Below, piece by piece: positions 1-8,438 of a DNA stretch of 64,000 bases. The notes under the pieces were generated by a model. That model saw only the letters and a program-made list of their open reading frames with translations. It was not told where the DNA came from and ran no database searches. The translations under genes and the position numbers were made by a program. Within the stretch, counting starts at the first letter, position 1; each line of letters opens with the position of its first letter. The stretch lies in NCBI RefSeq assembly GCF_019583405.1, contig NZ_SZUU01000006.1:124001-188000 (forward strand), written 5' to 3'. The stretch is from Bacteroides fragilis. Lineage in GTDB: Bacteria > Bacteroidota > Bacteroidia > Bacteroidales > Bacteroidaceae.

Positions 1-35
1 CCCCTATTATTTCAACCGAAACGATCGGTCAGCTA

Positions 36-128
36 TCAGAGCAGCCCCTGCCCTCCTATCACTCCGGCAATGGCACTTGCCACAGCTATAATCACCTTTA
101 AAAGGATATTCCAGCTATTCTTCTTCAT
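36..128 (-). CDS. smalltalk family small protein
   Basis: This is a 30-residue reading frame that begins MKKNSWNILLKVIIAVASA and ends GGQGLL. It has a short basic N-terminus followed by one hydrophobic, alanine/valine-rich segment of about 18 residues, so it is probably membrane-inserted. It lies just downstream of the HU-like gene on the same strand (21 bases after that stop). That arrangement, and the sequence pattern, fit the 'smalltalk' peptides of Bacteroides, which are commonly found next to HU-type genes and a peptidoglycan amidase. Their function is not known. The gene is too short for usual ORF cut-offs; start and stop are both clear. Confidence 0.75.
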   Translation of the reverse strand: MKKNSWNILLKVIIAVASAIAGVIGGQGLL

Positions 129-149
129 CTGTTTATCTGATTAAACTTA

Positions 150-629
150 TTATGCAGTCGGATCATCCACAATGTCTCCGTCACCATTACCGGAGTCATT
201 ACCGCCCGAAGTGCCGATACTGCCTATCTTCTGAAACTCAACACCCTGAAGCAAAGCACGGGTAGTGCCAATAGCGGCAGGCCGGGTATATTCCGGTGTG
301 AAGTGACAGAGAAGAGCTCCCACCTGGTTCGGATTGACATCCTCCTCTTTGTCTACTCCCCTCCCCCGGCTACGAGCCTTCATCGTAAAAGTACCCAACC
401 CTTCCAGGCGTACCGTCTTACTGTTCAATAACTCGCTGCGCATTGCCGTCATTAAGTTCCGGACCACATTATGCACATCACCCGGGGTCAATGACGACTT
501 CTCCGCAATCATCTCTGCCAGTTGCTGGGTGGACACCGTTTTACCTATCTTCACCAGATTCAAATGCCACTTCTTGTCACCGGCCTTAGTTGCCATGGTC
601 GATTGCACTGCTTTATAAAATAAAGTCAT
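150..629 (-). CDS. HU-like DNA-binding protein
   Basis: The protein has 159 residues if it starts at the ATG beginning MTLFYKAVQS. An upstream in-frame ATG at 680 would add 17 lysine/asparagine-rich residues and is less likely. Residues around 35-105 carry the HU/IHF-type fold as seen in the Bacteroidetes 'histone-like' group, including VRLEGLGTFTMKARSRG, which corresponds to the beta-arm region. A glycine/aspartate-rich tail of about 25 residues follows. It probably bends or coats DNA. It sits between a smalltalk peptide and the end of the capsule operon, a common neighbourhood in B. fragilis-type genomes. Confidence 0.85.
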   Translation of the reverse strand: MTLFYKAVQSTMATKAGDKKWHLNLVKIGKTVSTQQLAEMIAEKSSLTPGDVHNVVRNLMTAMRSELLNSKTVRLEGLGTFTMKARSRGRGVDKEEDVNPNQVGALLCHFTPEYTRPAAIGTTRALLQGVEFQKIGSIGTSGGNDSGNGDGDIVDDPTA

Positions 630-777
630 ATTCCTATATCTCCTTTTTTTTTTAATGTTATTACTACTGATTTTATTCACATTTCGTTGATCAACGCCAC
701 AAAGGTGAACATTTACAGGAAGATGACAAAGGAAAACAGGGCATCCAGAACCGATCCCTCAGGGAAAGTTATAAGTA

Positions 778-909
778 TCATATTATCAACAGTTTCAACG
801 CATGTACAAAACCTAATCCTACACCGGCTTTCTCTGACAGATCCACCTGTATTAGTCCGGTTTCCCTACGCATTTGTTTTACGTATTCTGTTATCGTTTG
901 ATTTTCCAT
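778..909 (-). pseudogene. truncated HipB/y4mF-type HTH regulator
   Basis: From the ATG at 909 the frame reads MENQTITEYVKQMRRETG and then a helix-turn-helix with AGVGLGFV, close to the AGVGLRFVREL motif of the y4mF/HipB couple family. After that motif the frame runs into unrelated residues and stops at 43 residues, whereas intact members have about 70 or more. No continuation was found in the other frames downstream. The start codon lies 2 bases from a nested pair of perfect inverted repeats, which fits an autoregulated toxin-antitoxin regulator whose toxin partner is gone. It may be a degraded gene or a still-made DNA-binding stub. Confidence 0.5.
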
Positions 910-911
910 AT

Positions 912-1012
912 TATACCCGTTGGGGCACAAGTATAATAAAAGACTCCCACTTTTATACCCGATATGGTATAAAAGTGGGAGCACAGCATTTATTTATACC
1001 CCAACGGGTATA
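912..1012. promoter_or_regulatory. nested inverted-repeat operator / hairpin
   Basis: Two perfect inverted repeats are nested. The outer arms are TATACCCGTTGGGG (912-925) and its complement (999-1012). The inner arms are CTCCCACTTTTATACC (944-959) and its complement (966-981) around a 6-base loop. The centre reads TATACC-N6-GGTATA, similar in layout to HipB operators. The element lies between the end of the capsule operon and the truncated HTH gene. Read on the minus strand, the inner hairpin is followed by a T-rich stretch, so it could also end capsule transcription. Confidence 0.6.
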
Positions 1013-1015
1013 CTT

Positions 1016-2149
1016 TTACATATCTTGTCTGATCGTATCTACTACTCTCCTGATATCTTCATCCGTCAATGTCGGTCCTGAAGGCAGACAAAGCCCGATA
1101 TCAAATAAGTGTTCACCCGTACCGTTTCCATAGAATGGAGCATCTACAAATACAGGCTGAAGATGCATAGGCTTCCATAACGGACGAGTCTCTATATTCT
1201 CAGCATCCAGTTTCAAACGAATGTCCTCACGAGTCTTACCGGCAACACTCGGATCAACCAAGATACAAGTTAACCAGAAATTTGAATCAAACCTCTCATC
1301 AGGGTTTTGAAGAACCGTTATACCGGAAACATCCTTAAGCAGCTCCGTATAAAGAGTATGTATAGCCCGTCTTCGGGCAACATGTTCATTGAGGACAAAC
1401 ATCTGCCCACGACCGATACCCGCACAAATATTACTCATCCGATAGTTGTAACCGATGTGGGTATGCTGATAATGTGGAGCGGCATCACGAGCCTGCGTAG
1501 CGTAGAACTTTGTTTGCCGGGCCTCCTCTTCCGTGCGACAAATCAGAGCACCTCCACCGGAAGTGGTAATCATCTTATTCCCATTGAAAGAAAGCGCTGC
1601 CAGTTCACCAAAAGTGCCGCACTTCTGTCCGTTCAGTTCCGAGCCCAAAGCCTCCGCAGCATCCTCCAATACGGGGATACCATAACGCCCCGCAATCTCC
1701 ATGATCTCGTCCATCTTAGCAGGCATGCCATAAAGGTGAACCGGAATAATCGCTTTCGGAAGCTTACCCGTCTTGCGCAAACGGTCCTTTATGGCCTCCT
1801 CGAGCAATACCGGATCCATATTCCACGTATCCTTCTCACTGTCAACAAAAACAGGTTTGGCCTCCAGATAAGAAATCGGATTGGCAGAGGCCGCAAAAGT
1901 AAAGCTTTGGCAGATCACTTCATCACCGGGTTTTACATCCAGAAGAATCAAGCCCAAGTGAAGTGCAGCCGTTCCCGCACTCAAGGCCACCACATGGCGG
2001 TCTTCATGCAAATATTCAGCCAAAGATTGCTCAAAAGCATCCACGTTAGGTCCCAAAGGCACAACCCAGTTCGTATCAAAGGCCTCTTTTATAAAGTCTT
2101 GCTCACGGCCACCCATGTGAGCAAGCGAAAGCCAGATTCGTTTGTTCAT
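1016..2149 (-). CDS. DegT/DnrJ/EryC1/StrS aminotransferase, PglE-like
   Basis: This is a 377-residue PLP-dependent sugar aminotransferase of fold type I. Visible motifs are LSAGTAALHLGL (56-67), LEDAAEALGS (161-170) and the PLP-lysine region LSFNGNKM with K192. The best guess is transfer of an amino group to C4 of a UDP-4-keto-6-deoxy-GlcNAc, as PglE does. It is the last gene of the capsule operon, 13 bases after a PglD-like acetyltransferase and downstream of a PglC-like transferase, the usual bacillosamine trio. The matching 4,6-dehydratase (PglF) is not in this window and would have to come from another locus. Start chosen at the first ATG, where the family alignment begins. Confidence 0.88.
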   Translation of the reverse strand: MNKRIWLSLAHMGGREQDFIKEAFDTNWVVPLGPNVDAFEQSLAEYLHEDRHVVALSAGTAALHLGLILLDVKPGDEVICQSFTFAASANPISYLEAKPVFVDSEKDTWNMDPVLLEEAIKDRLRKTGKLPKAIIPVHLYGMPAKMDEIMEIAGRYGIPVLEDAAEALGSELNGQKCGTFGELAALSFNGNKMITTSGGGALICRTEEEARQTKFYATQARDAAPHYQHTHIGYNYRMSNICAGIGRGQMFVLNEHVARRRAIHTLYTELLKDVSGITVLQNPDERFDSNFWLTCILVDPSVAGKTREDIRLKLDAENIETRPLWKPMHLQPVFVDAPFYGNGTGEHLFDIGLCLPSGPTLTDEDIRRVVDTIRQDM

Positions 2150-2162
2150 AAATAATATAATT

Positions 2163-2747
2163 TTAGATACTCTTAATTATTTCACATCTGTTTCCCACTG
2201 CCAAAACACGGTCAGGAATATCCTTAGTCACCACAGAACCGGCACCGATCACACTCCACTTTCCTATCTTCACACCGGGAATAACGGTAGTACCGGCACC
2301 AATCCAAGTTCCCTCTCCGACTGATACATTCCCGCAAAGAGTAGAATGCGGAGAAATATGCACATAATCCTCAATGACACATTCATGATCCACAGAGGCA
2401 CCGGTATTAATAATACAATGCCTGCCTACCTGAGCACACACCTGTATAATGCTCCCTTGCATCACGACACTCCCCTCTCCGACGTTTGCAAGTTCAGATA
2501 CAATAGATAAAGGATGAACCGCACGTCCAAACTCCACGGACAAAGTATCCACAATCCTCTTCCGTATCCGATTATTACCAATACTGACGATCAGTGGTCC
2601 CCGCACTTCCGACGGACGTAATACGGGATGACCAAGAAGAGAAGTAACCTCCACATTATCATCAAACAACGCTTCAATCGATTCATGACCGGCTCGTAAA
2701 ATATCAATGATCACTTTGGCATGACCACTGGCACCATATAAAAACAT
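2163..2747 (-). CDS. sugar O/N-acetyltransferase, PglD-like (left-handed beta helix)
   Basis: The 194-residue protein has a small N-terminal Rossmann-like domain (MFLYGASGHAKVIIDILRA) that binds the nucleotide sugar, then a hexapeptide-repeat domain with repeated I/V-G-x-x turns (for example VGEGTWIGAGTTVIPGVKIG). This is the layout of PglD/NeuD-family enzymes, which N-acetylate the 4-amino group of UDP-sugars with acetyl-CoA. The position between a PglC-like transferase (12 bases upstream) and a PglE-like aminotransferase (13 bases downstream) supports a role in making an N,N'-diacetylbacillosamine-like initiating sugar. Substrate is inferred from context. Confidence 0.85.
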   Translation of the reverse strand: MFLYGASGHAKVIIDILRAGHESIEALFDDNVEVTSLLGHPVLRPSEVRGPLIVSIGNNRIRKRIVDTLSVEFGRAVHPLSIVSELANVGEGSVVMQGSIIQVCAQVGRHCIINTGASVDHECVIEDYVHISPHSTLCGNVSVGEGTWIGAGTTVIPGVKIGKWSVIGAGSVVTKDIPDRVLAVGNRCEIIKSI

Positions 2748-2759
2748 GATTGTTACTGA

Positions 2760-3374
2760 TTAATTATTCCCTGTAAAAGGTTCCATTGTTACTGAAGTAT
2801 CAGAACTGATACCCTCACGTACAAAAACCTTTTTAATAGTCAAAAAAAAGATCTTCAGATCCAGAAAAAACGAACAATGGTCTACATACCAGACATCCAA
2901 CTCAAACTTCCTTACCCACGAAATGGCATTTCGTCCATTCACTTGGGCCCAACCGGTTATCCCGGGACGGACTTCATGCCGACGAGCCTGTTCTTTATTG
3001 TATAAAGGAAGATATTGAGGTAACAACGGACGGGGACCAATAAAGGACATATCACCCTTCAAAACATTAATCAATTGTGGAAGCTCGTCAATCGAAGTAG
3101 AACGAACAAACTTACCAACCTTCGTTAATCGTTTATCATCTGGAAGTAAGTTTCCTTCTGCATCACGTTCATCTGTCATGGTTTTAAATTTGATGACTTT
3201 AAAGATTTTACCATGCCATCCGGGCCTCTCCTGAAGAAAAAAAAGACATTTTCCATTATTAGCAAAACACAAAATAATGGCTATAATAAGCAACAGAGGA
3301 GCGAGAACAATTAGCACACAAAAAGCAACAAAGAAATCCACCAACCTCTTTGTAAAATTATAATATGTATTCAT
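2760..3374 (-). CDS. initiating sugar-1-phosphate transferase, PglC-like
   Basis: The 204-residue protein starts at [15 protein letters not shown]; this ATG overlaps the previous gene's stop by 4 bases (ATGA). It has one hydrophobic N-terminal segment (about residues 15-36), then the conserved cytosolic core with [25 protein letters not shown] and [14 protein letters not shown]. That is the bacterial sugar transferase family that moves a sugar-1-phosphate from a UDP-sugar to undecaprenyl phosphate at the inner membrane. It is the small PglC type without extra membrane helices. It is expected to start the capsule repeat unit, and its neighbours suggest an acetamido-dideoxy sugar as substrate. 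Confidence 0.92.
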   Translation of the reverse strand: MNTYYNFTKRLVDFFVAFCVLIVLAPLLLIIAIILCFANNGKCLFFLQERPGWHGKIFKVIKFKTMTDERDAEGNLLPDDKRLTKVGKFVRSTSIDELPQLINVLKGDMSFIGPRPLLPQYLPLYNKEQARRHEVRPGITGWAQVNGRNAISWVRKFELDVWYVDHCSFFLDLKIFFLTIKKVFVREGISSDTSVTMEPFTGNN

Positions 3375-4501
3375 TCTAATGATTGATATTCTTTTAATAA
3401 CGCTTCCCAAACTTTATTTTGTTCATATCGGCTTACAACCATGGGACGAGCCTGCTTTGCCATACTCAACACTTCCCCATCCTTATGTTCATAAAACCAT
3501 TTCATTGTTTCATACAATAATGTTTCATCTTTAGGTTTTATTATTTTTCCATTAACTCCATCTTCTATTATTTCATTACAGCCACTAATATCCGTCACTA
3601 TAGCTGGAAGTCCCATTGCCCCAGCTTGAAGAACTACATTAGGAAACCCTTCTCGATAACTCGGGAAAGTAAGGACATCTGCAGCTGCAAAACAAGGGCG
3701 TACATCTTCTTGAAAACCCACAAAGGAAATAGCCTCATGATTATGTATTAATTGATAAGTATTTTCTTCTAGTGGATCTAATTTAGATTCAAATGAACCA
3801 ACAAGTAACAAACGAATCCCAGAATATCGTTGATATAATCTAACAAAAGCATGAATTAATTCATTTATACCTTTATCTTTCACTAAACGGCCGACAAAAA
3901 TATATGTAAATGAATCACTCATAAAAATATCAGCACTCAATTTGACACCATGAGATCGCTGGAAATATTCTATATCAATACCATTAATATTACCATTGAG
4001 AATTACATGCAAAGATTTATTAGTAATTTTTTCTGCTAACAAAGTTCGCTTTACTCCCTCACCTTCAGGTATCACTTTCGTTGCACACCAACATGTAATT
4101 CTTTCCATAATCATAAGTACATAACGCAATGTCCCAGTGGTTGTTTCGAACCTTAAACCAGTTACGGTATAAATACGATTTGGTACCCTTGTAATCCAGG
4201 CTGCTATCATTGATAGCAAACTTGCCTTTGGCGTATTAGTGTGAACAATATAAGGACGTTCTTTAATAAATAGCGCAATTAATATTATTAAAGATTGAAT
4301 ATCGAAAAGTAAATTAATTCCGCGTCTCATTGGTACATCAATGACTCTTACACCTTCTCTCAATGCTACGGAAGTCAAATACTTATTACCAGACGCTACT
4401 CCAACAACATCATAATAATGATTAAAAAAATTTAGTTGCCCTTTTAACAATCCAAACAAACTATCTGAGATAGTTGTGATCCGAAGCAGTTTACGTTTCA
4501 T
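3371..4501 (-). CDS. glycosyltransferase family 4 (PglA-like)
   Basis: The 376-residue GT-B enzyme has an N-terminal acceptor domain with [10 protein letters not shown] near residue 93 and a C-terminal nucleotide-sugar domain with [10 protein letters not shown] and the E-x7-E-type region [19 protein letters not shown]. Overall pattern is GT4, close to PglA/WbnH-type enzymes that add the second sugar to a bacillosamine-type lipid carrier. It directly precedes the PglC-like transferase (4-base overlap), which supports that role. The gene is AT-rich compared with the downstream trio. Sugar donor cannot be told from sequence. Confidence 0.85.
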   Translation of the reverse strand: MKRKLLRITTISDSLFGLLKGQLNFFNHYYDVVGVASGNKYLTSVALREGVRVIDVPMRRGINLLFDIQSLIILIALFIKERPYIVHTNTPKASLLSMIAAWITRVPNRIYTVTGLRFETTTGTLRYVLMIMERITCWCATKVIPEGEGVKRTLLAEKITNKSLHVILNGNINGIDIEYFQRSHGVKLSADIFMSDSFTYIFVGRLVKDKGINELIHAFVRLYQRYSGIRLLLVGSFESKLDPLEENTYQLIHNHEAISFVGFQEDVRPCFAAADVLTFPSYREGFPNVVLQAGAMGLPAIVTDISGCNEIIEDGVNGKIIKPKDETLLYETMKWFYEHKDGEVLSMAKQARPMVVSRYEQNKVWEALLKEYQSLE

Positions 4502-4659
4502 TATATGTAAGCACTCACTGTACGGCTATAATGCCCTAAGAGATATTACAGCACACATTGAGCTATTTTATTGATTAAACTTTAAGTTATTTTGTAATAT
4601 TTACAGGTAAAAGTGACGCATAATCCGTCTCGCCACCGATGGTATCGCTCCATTAGCCA

Positions 4660-5763
4660 TCAAGGCTTCACTTGTGCGGGCAGAGAGCATGTTAAATCCC
4701 TTTTCAGACTGACAAATAAGTCGCTATAAGAATCAACCATCTTCTTTATGTCATACATCTGAGCGCGTTCCCAACATTTATCTGCTACCTGTTTATAAAA
4801 ATCCTTATCTTCTGCAAGCCTTTTGATAATAGAAGCGAGTTCTTTGTCATCTCCATGTGGGAAAAGTAGTCCATATCCGCTTACGACCTCCCTTAAACCG
4901 TCAACATCACTTGCGACAAATGGCTTGCCGACAGACATCCCTTCCACGTTTGACAGAGAAAGACCTTCAAAATGTGAAGACATCACTACTATATCTGCCG
5001 ACTGTAAGACTTCAGGTATGTCAGCTCTTATTCCCATAAGCTTAACAGTTGATTCAAGATTGAGTTCTTTAATCAAACACTCTAACTCTGGACGGCGTTC
5101 TCCATTTCCGACAAGCCATAATTCAAATCTATTTTCGTCAAGATGACTGAATGATTTGATGAGCGTATCTTGATCCTTTTGATACCTAAATCCAGCCACC
5201 ATCACAACAGTCGTTTTCTCACTTCGTATGCATCCAAGAGGCTTTGCGTCATGGAATTTTTGTACATCTACGCCATTGTAAATAGTACATACGTTTTTCA
5301 ACGAAGGATGAAACGCCTTAAGGTTTTCCTCCGCTTGATTGGATATGCAAATCACTTTGCTATATCGTTTATACATCCATCTGTCGATAGGAGCATACCA
5401 CTTCCAATCGCGTCTGCGATTGGAAGTGGTATGCTCGGTGGTGACGAGCAGCACCGAGCATAACACACTACCTATGGCAGCAAATAGCTGCGGAGCAGTG
5501 TTATGTGTATGTACTATATCATAATTTCTCATCACCTTTACCAACTTGAGAATGACAAGGGGATTATAGACATTACAGTTTTTACTGAAACTATAGACCT
5601 TAATGCCAGCCTCTTCGAGAGATTTCTTGAAATGTGTTTCCACTCCATCGAAAGCAAGCACATCCACTTCATGCCCCTTGTCTCGCAGCAATGGAGATAT
5701 TTCAGAAATGAGTTTCTCCGCTCCACCTATTTGAAGGGAAGTTATTACCTGTAGTATCTTCAT
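4660..5763 (-). CDS. glycosyltransferase family 4
   Basis: The 367-residue GT-B enzyme starts MKILQVITSLQIGGAEKL, the typical GGAE opening of GT4. The donor domain holds VAGFRYQKDQDTLI and SSHFEGLSLSNVEGMSVGKP, the GT4 EGxxxxxxE region. It likely acts on the cytosolic side adding one sugar of the capsule unit. It starts 2 bases after the upstream GT4 stop. Two things are odd. A perfect 21-bp inverted repeat lies inside the gene at 5391-5436. And another reading frame overlaps its 3' end and runs past the stop to about 4600. Confidence 0.88.
   Translation of the reverse strand: MKILQVITSLQIGGAEKLISEISPLLRDKGHEVDVLAFDGVETHFKKSLEEAGIKVYSFSKNCNVYNPLVILKLVKVMRNYDIVHTHNTAPQLFAAIGSVLCSVLLVTTEHTTSNRRRDWKWYAPIDRWMYKRYSKVICISNQAEENLKAFHPSLKNVCTIYNGVDVQKFHDAKPLGCIRSEKTTVVMVAGFRYQKDQDTLIKSFSHLDENRFELWLVGNGERRPELECLIKELNLESTVKLMGIRADIPEVLQSADIVVMSSHFEGLSLSNVEGMSVGKPFVASDVDGLREVVSGYGLLFPHGDDKELASIIKRLAEDKDFYKQVADKCWERAQMYDIKKMVDSYSDLFVSLKRDLTCSLPAQVKP
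5391..5436. repeat. perfect 21-bp inverted repeat inside a coding region
   Basis: Positions 5391-5411 and 5416-5436 are exact reverse complements, separated by GTCT. It lies inside the GT4 gene, where it encodes part of a conserved-looking segment (TTEHTTSNRRRDWKWY). An 11-bp dyad (5430-5440 with 5452-5462) shares its right arm. A perfect stem of this length is far beyond chance; a quasi-palindrome corrected by template switching is one explanation, a functional mRNA hairpin another. Confidence 0.9.
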
Positions 5764-5765
5764 AA

Positions 5766-6854
5766 TCAGTCTTCTATAAGTCTGACATATGAGTTAATAA
5801 AATTATCTTTATCAAATAATGTTTCAGCAATTTGTCTGCTATTTATACCCATTTCAATAATTTGGTTTTGTGTTAGCTGAAAGAATTTACAAAAAGCGTC
5901 ACACATGGAATTTACATCTGTTGGGGCAAACAGGAAACCATTAACCCCATCATGTACCATTATGTGATTGTCACTCACATCACTACACAAAACAGCCTTT
6001 CCACAACATATATATTCTGAAATGGAATTTGAAAATCCTTCGTATAAAGATGGCAAGCACATTGCATGGAACTGATTCATATAATCAGCGACGTTACTCA
6101 CAGCTTCCTTTACTTTAAACACATCTGCAATATGATATTCTTCAATCAATTGATGTATATGAATAGAGCCTTTTATGAATTCTCCCTCTTTCTTATCACC
6201 ATACCAATATACGCAAAATTGCCTATCTGAAAAAGTCTTTAATTTTGAGAGCATAAAACAGAATCTCTCGTAGTTCTTTTGAGGAAAAAGTCGTGCAAAT
6301 ACACCTATTTTGATAACTTCAGTGCTTTTAGGAACAGGCTTTACCGAATACTCTTCTACGTCTGTATAGTTTGTGATTGTTGTTATACGGTCTTTCCATT
6401 TTTTGTTTAGTCCTTTAAGATATTTTGCCTGTGTGTGACTATTTGGGACAACGTGGTCAGCCCTGTTGTATAGTATGTTGTAATTGATTATCTCGCGAAA
6501 GCTAGGAACTATCGTCATATTTCTTTCACTCACAATAATCTTAGGCTTTCTTGTTATAAAGAGGGGGAGCAACAAAATGAAATTTGGCACAGACCTATAA
6601 CTGATAATGCAATCAGTCTTATGTGTAAAAAAGAATTTTGAAATAATCAATTGCTTAATGATATTGTTCTTCCCATCAACATTGAGGAGAATTCTCTTTA
6701 TTCTTTTATCTAAGACATAATGGTCTGGAATGTTGTTGTATGTTACAATAGTAACATCATAACCCTTTTCTGCCAAAAGGTTTGAGAGAATTGTTAACTG
6801 GTGCTCAGCCCCCCCTCCTGTTAGGTTCGAGGTAAAACAAGTAATTCTTTTCAT
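5766..6854 (-). CDS. glycosyltransferase family 4
   Basis: The 362-residue GT-B enzyme starts MKRITCFTSNLTGGGAEHQL. It has VFARLFPQKNYERF in the linker to the donor domain and CLPSLYEGFSNSISEYICCGK as the GT4 donor-binding region. Its ATG overlaps the LicD stop by 4 bases and its own stop is 2 bases before the next GT4, so the three are translated as a coupled block. It should add one sugar of the repeat unit; donor unknown. Base composition is AT-rich like the rest of the central capsule block. Confidence 0.87.
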   Translation of the reverse strand: MKRITCFTSNLTGGGAEHQLTILSNLLAEKGYDVTIVTYNNIPDHYVLDKRIKRILLNVDGKNNIIKQLIISKFFFTHKTDCIISYRSVPNFILLLPLFITRKPKIIVSERNMTIVPSFREIINYNILYNRADHVVPNSHTQAKYLKGLNKKWKDRITTITNYTDVEEYSVKPVPKSTEVIKIGVFARLFPQKNYERFCFMLSKLKTFSDRQFCVYWYGDKKEGEFIKGSIHIHQLIEEYHIADVFKVKEAVSNVADYMNQFHAMCLPSLYEGFSNSISEYICCGKAVLCSDVSDNHIMVHDGVNGFLFAPTDVNSMCDAFCKFFQLTQNQIIEMGINSRQIAETLFDKDNFINSYVRLIED

Positions 6855-7663
6855 TTCTCTTGCCTTTCAATCTTTACTACTTTACCTGAATGAGTTGTAC
6901 GTTTTTTCTCTGGTGGTAACTCCATATATGACTCATAAAGTTGTGCTAAATATTTATCATACTCTACAAAACCTTGGAAATATGAATCCTCAAATGAATA
7001 ATATGAATTGTTTCCATACCAATCCGTTGGTATAATTTCTTTTTCTTTCCAACGTCCATAAAGATTCCCTAAATAATTACCTGGTGAAAGTGCGTGAGCT
7101 TTTCTCTCAATATAATTATATATCGTTTTTTTAGAAAAAGGTATAAAGAATCTAATTATTCTCTTAACAAACTCTTTTTTCTTACTATCATTAGCTGCAC
7201 GTGTATATATTCTCGCATATTTATCAACAAGCCACAACAGGTTCTTAACATCGTGATTGTGAGGATCACAGCTGTCGAGAGGAAATATATCGATATTTAA
7301 TCCAAAGAAATCTTGTATTTTGCCGTAATACTGATTATTTTGACACTTGGTTGTTGTATCTTCTATTTTATAAAATGGTAGTGTTATATTCCTTGAATTA
7401 TAAATTGTACGGCATTTATATTTAGAAGGCAAATCACGTTCAAATATTTCAACAAGACTATCAAAATATTTTCTCGGCACCCCAAAATCCATATCATCAT
7501 CCCAAGGTATGAAACCTTTATGACGAATAGCCCCCAACATGGTTCCTCCTAACATATAATATGGAATATTGTTTTTTCTACAGACTGCATCAAATGCTTT
7601 TGCTATTTCAAGCAAATGATGATGCAGTTCTTCAAATGTCAATTCCTTCATAACCTTTATCAT
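6851..7663 (-). CDS. LicD family phosphotransferase
   Basis: The 270-residue protein holds the LicD nucleotidyltransferase-fold signature LGGTMLGAIRHKGFIPWD (38-55) followed by DDMDFG, where the aspartates bind metal. LicD proteins move phosphocholine or another phospho-alcohol from a CDP-linked donor onto a glycan. The three genes upstream (fused cytidylyltransferase-oxidoreductase and two SDR enzymes) look like a pathway to such a CDP donor, so this is probably the decorating enzyme. Start is taken at the first ATG; a second at codon 5 (7651) is equally possible. Confidence 0.88.
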   Translation of the reverse strand: MIKVMKELTFEELHHHLLEIAKAFDAVCRKNNIPYYMLGGTMLGAIRHKGFIPWDDDMDFGVPRKYFDSLVEIFERDLPSKYKCRTIYNSRNITLPFYKIEDTTTKCQNNQYYGKIQDFFGLNIDIFPLDSCDPHNHDVKNLLWLVDKYARIYTRAANDSKKKEFVKRIIRFFIPFSKKTIYNYIERKAHALSPGNYLGNLYGRWKEKEIIPTDWYGNNSYYSFEDSYFQGFVEYDKYLAQLYESYMELPPEKKRTTHSGKVVKIERQEK

Positions 7664-7675
7664 TTTATCTCTTTA

Positions 7676-8371
7676 CTATTTAAAGTTGTAGCCACCATTC
7701 ACCTCTATCAAACTGCCATTTATGAAAGGATTGTCTATGCAAAATCTGAATGCATCAACAATCTCATCAATAGTAGCAAAACGGTGAATAGCTGTCTTCT
7801 TATATATGTTTTGTTTAATCTCTTCCGGTTTTTCTTTCTGCCATGGTGTCTCCACAAACCCAGGGACAATGGTATTTACCGTTGTTCCTGTTCCCTCAAA
7901 CTCCTTCACAAGATTCTTACAAAGGGCATGAACTGTCGATTTGGTGACACCATAAGCCAAGACCGTTGCATGGGGCTGTACGCCCATCTGCGAACCTGTG
8001 AAAAGGATACGACTGCCATCAGGAATGATAGGGAAGAACTCTCGACACATAATATAATGCAAATTGACAGTTACTTCCATCATCATATCCCAATCCTTAT
8101 CGGTATATTCAGTAAATGACTTACGTATGCTCATACCTGCATTGCAATGCAAACAATCCAAATGATCTGTCTTGCTTTTCACATAATTGATGAACCTATA
8201 CACTTCCTCACGATTCGTCTGATCGGTTTTGATAGCTTTGAAGTTCGCAACATGTTCTGTGAAATCTGGACCAATGTATGTTGCAAAAACATAATACCCT
8301 TTGCTAACTAACATCTTGGCAACACCTAAACCCATCCCAGAAGTGCCTCCTGTTACAACTGCGTATTTCAT
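7676..8371 (-). CDS. SDR family oxidoreductase
   Basis: The 231-residue short-chain dehydrogenase has the cofactor motif TGGTSGMG (7-14), HCNAG in the middle, a serine in LFTGSQMG, and the catalytic YGVTK. It probably reduces a keto group or oxidises an alcohol on a small sugar or polyol phosphate with NAD(P)H. It is the second of two adjacent SDRs between the cytidylyltransferase fusion and LicD, so it most likely takes part in making the alcohol moiety that LicD transfers. It starts 67 bases after the previous SDR, the largest gap in this subcluster. Confidence 0.85.
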   Translation of the reverse strand: MKYAVVTGGTSGMGLGVAKMLVSKGYYVFATYIGPDFTEHVANFKAIKTDQTNREEVYRFINYVKSKTDHLDCLHCNAGMSIRKSFTEYTDKDWDMMMEVTVNLHYIMCREFFPIIPDGSRILFTGSQMGVQPHATVLAYGVTKSTVHALCKNLVKEFEGTGTTVNTIVPGFVETPWQKEKPEEIKQNIYKKTAIHRFATIDEIVDAFRFCIDNPFINGSLIEVNGGYNFK

Positions 8372-8438
8372 GCGGCTCTCCTTTCTGCAAACGATTCGCT
8401 CTTTAATTGTAAGACAATATGGTAGAAGTGAAAAATTT

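Noticed and set aside
1307..2155. 282-codon plus-strand frame over the aminotransferase gene
   Set aside because: It is antisense to a gene with clear PLP-enzyme motifs and has no recognisable domain itself.
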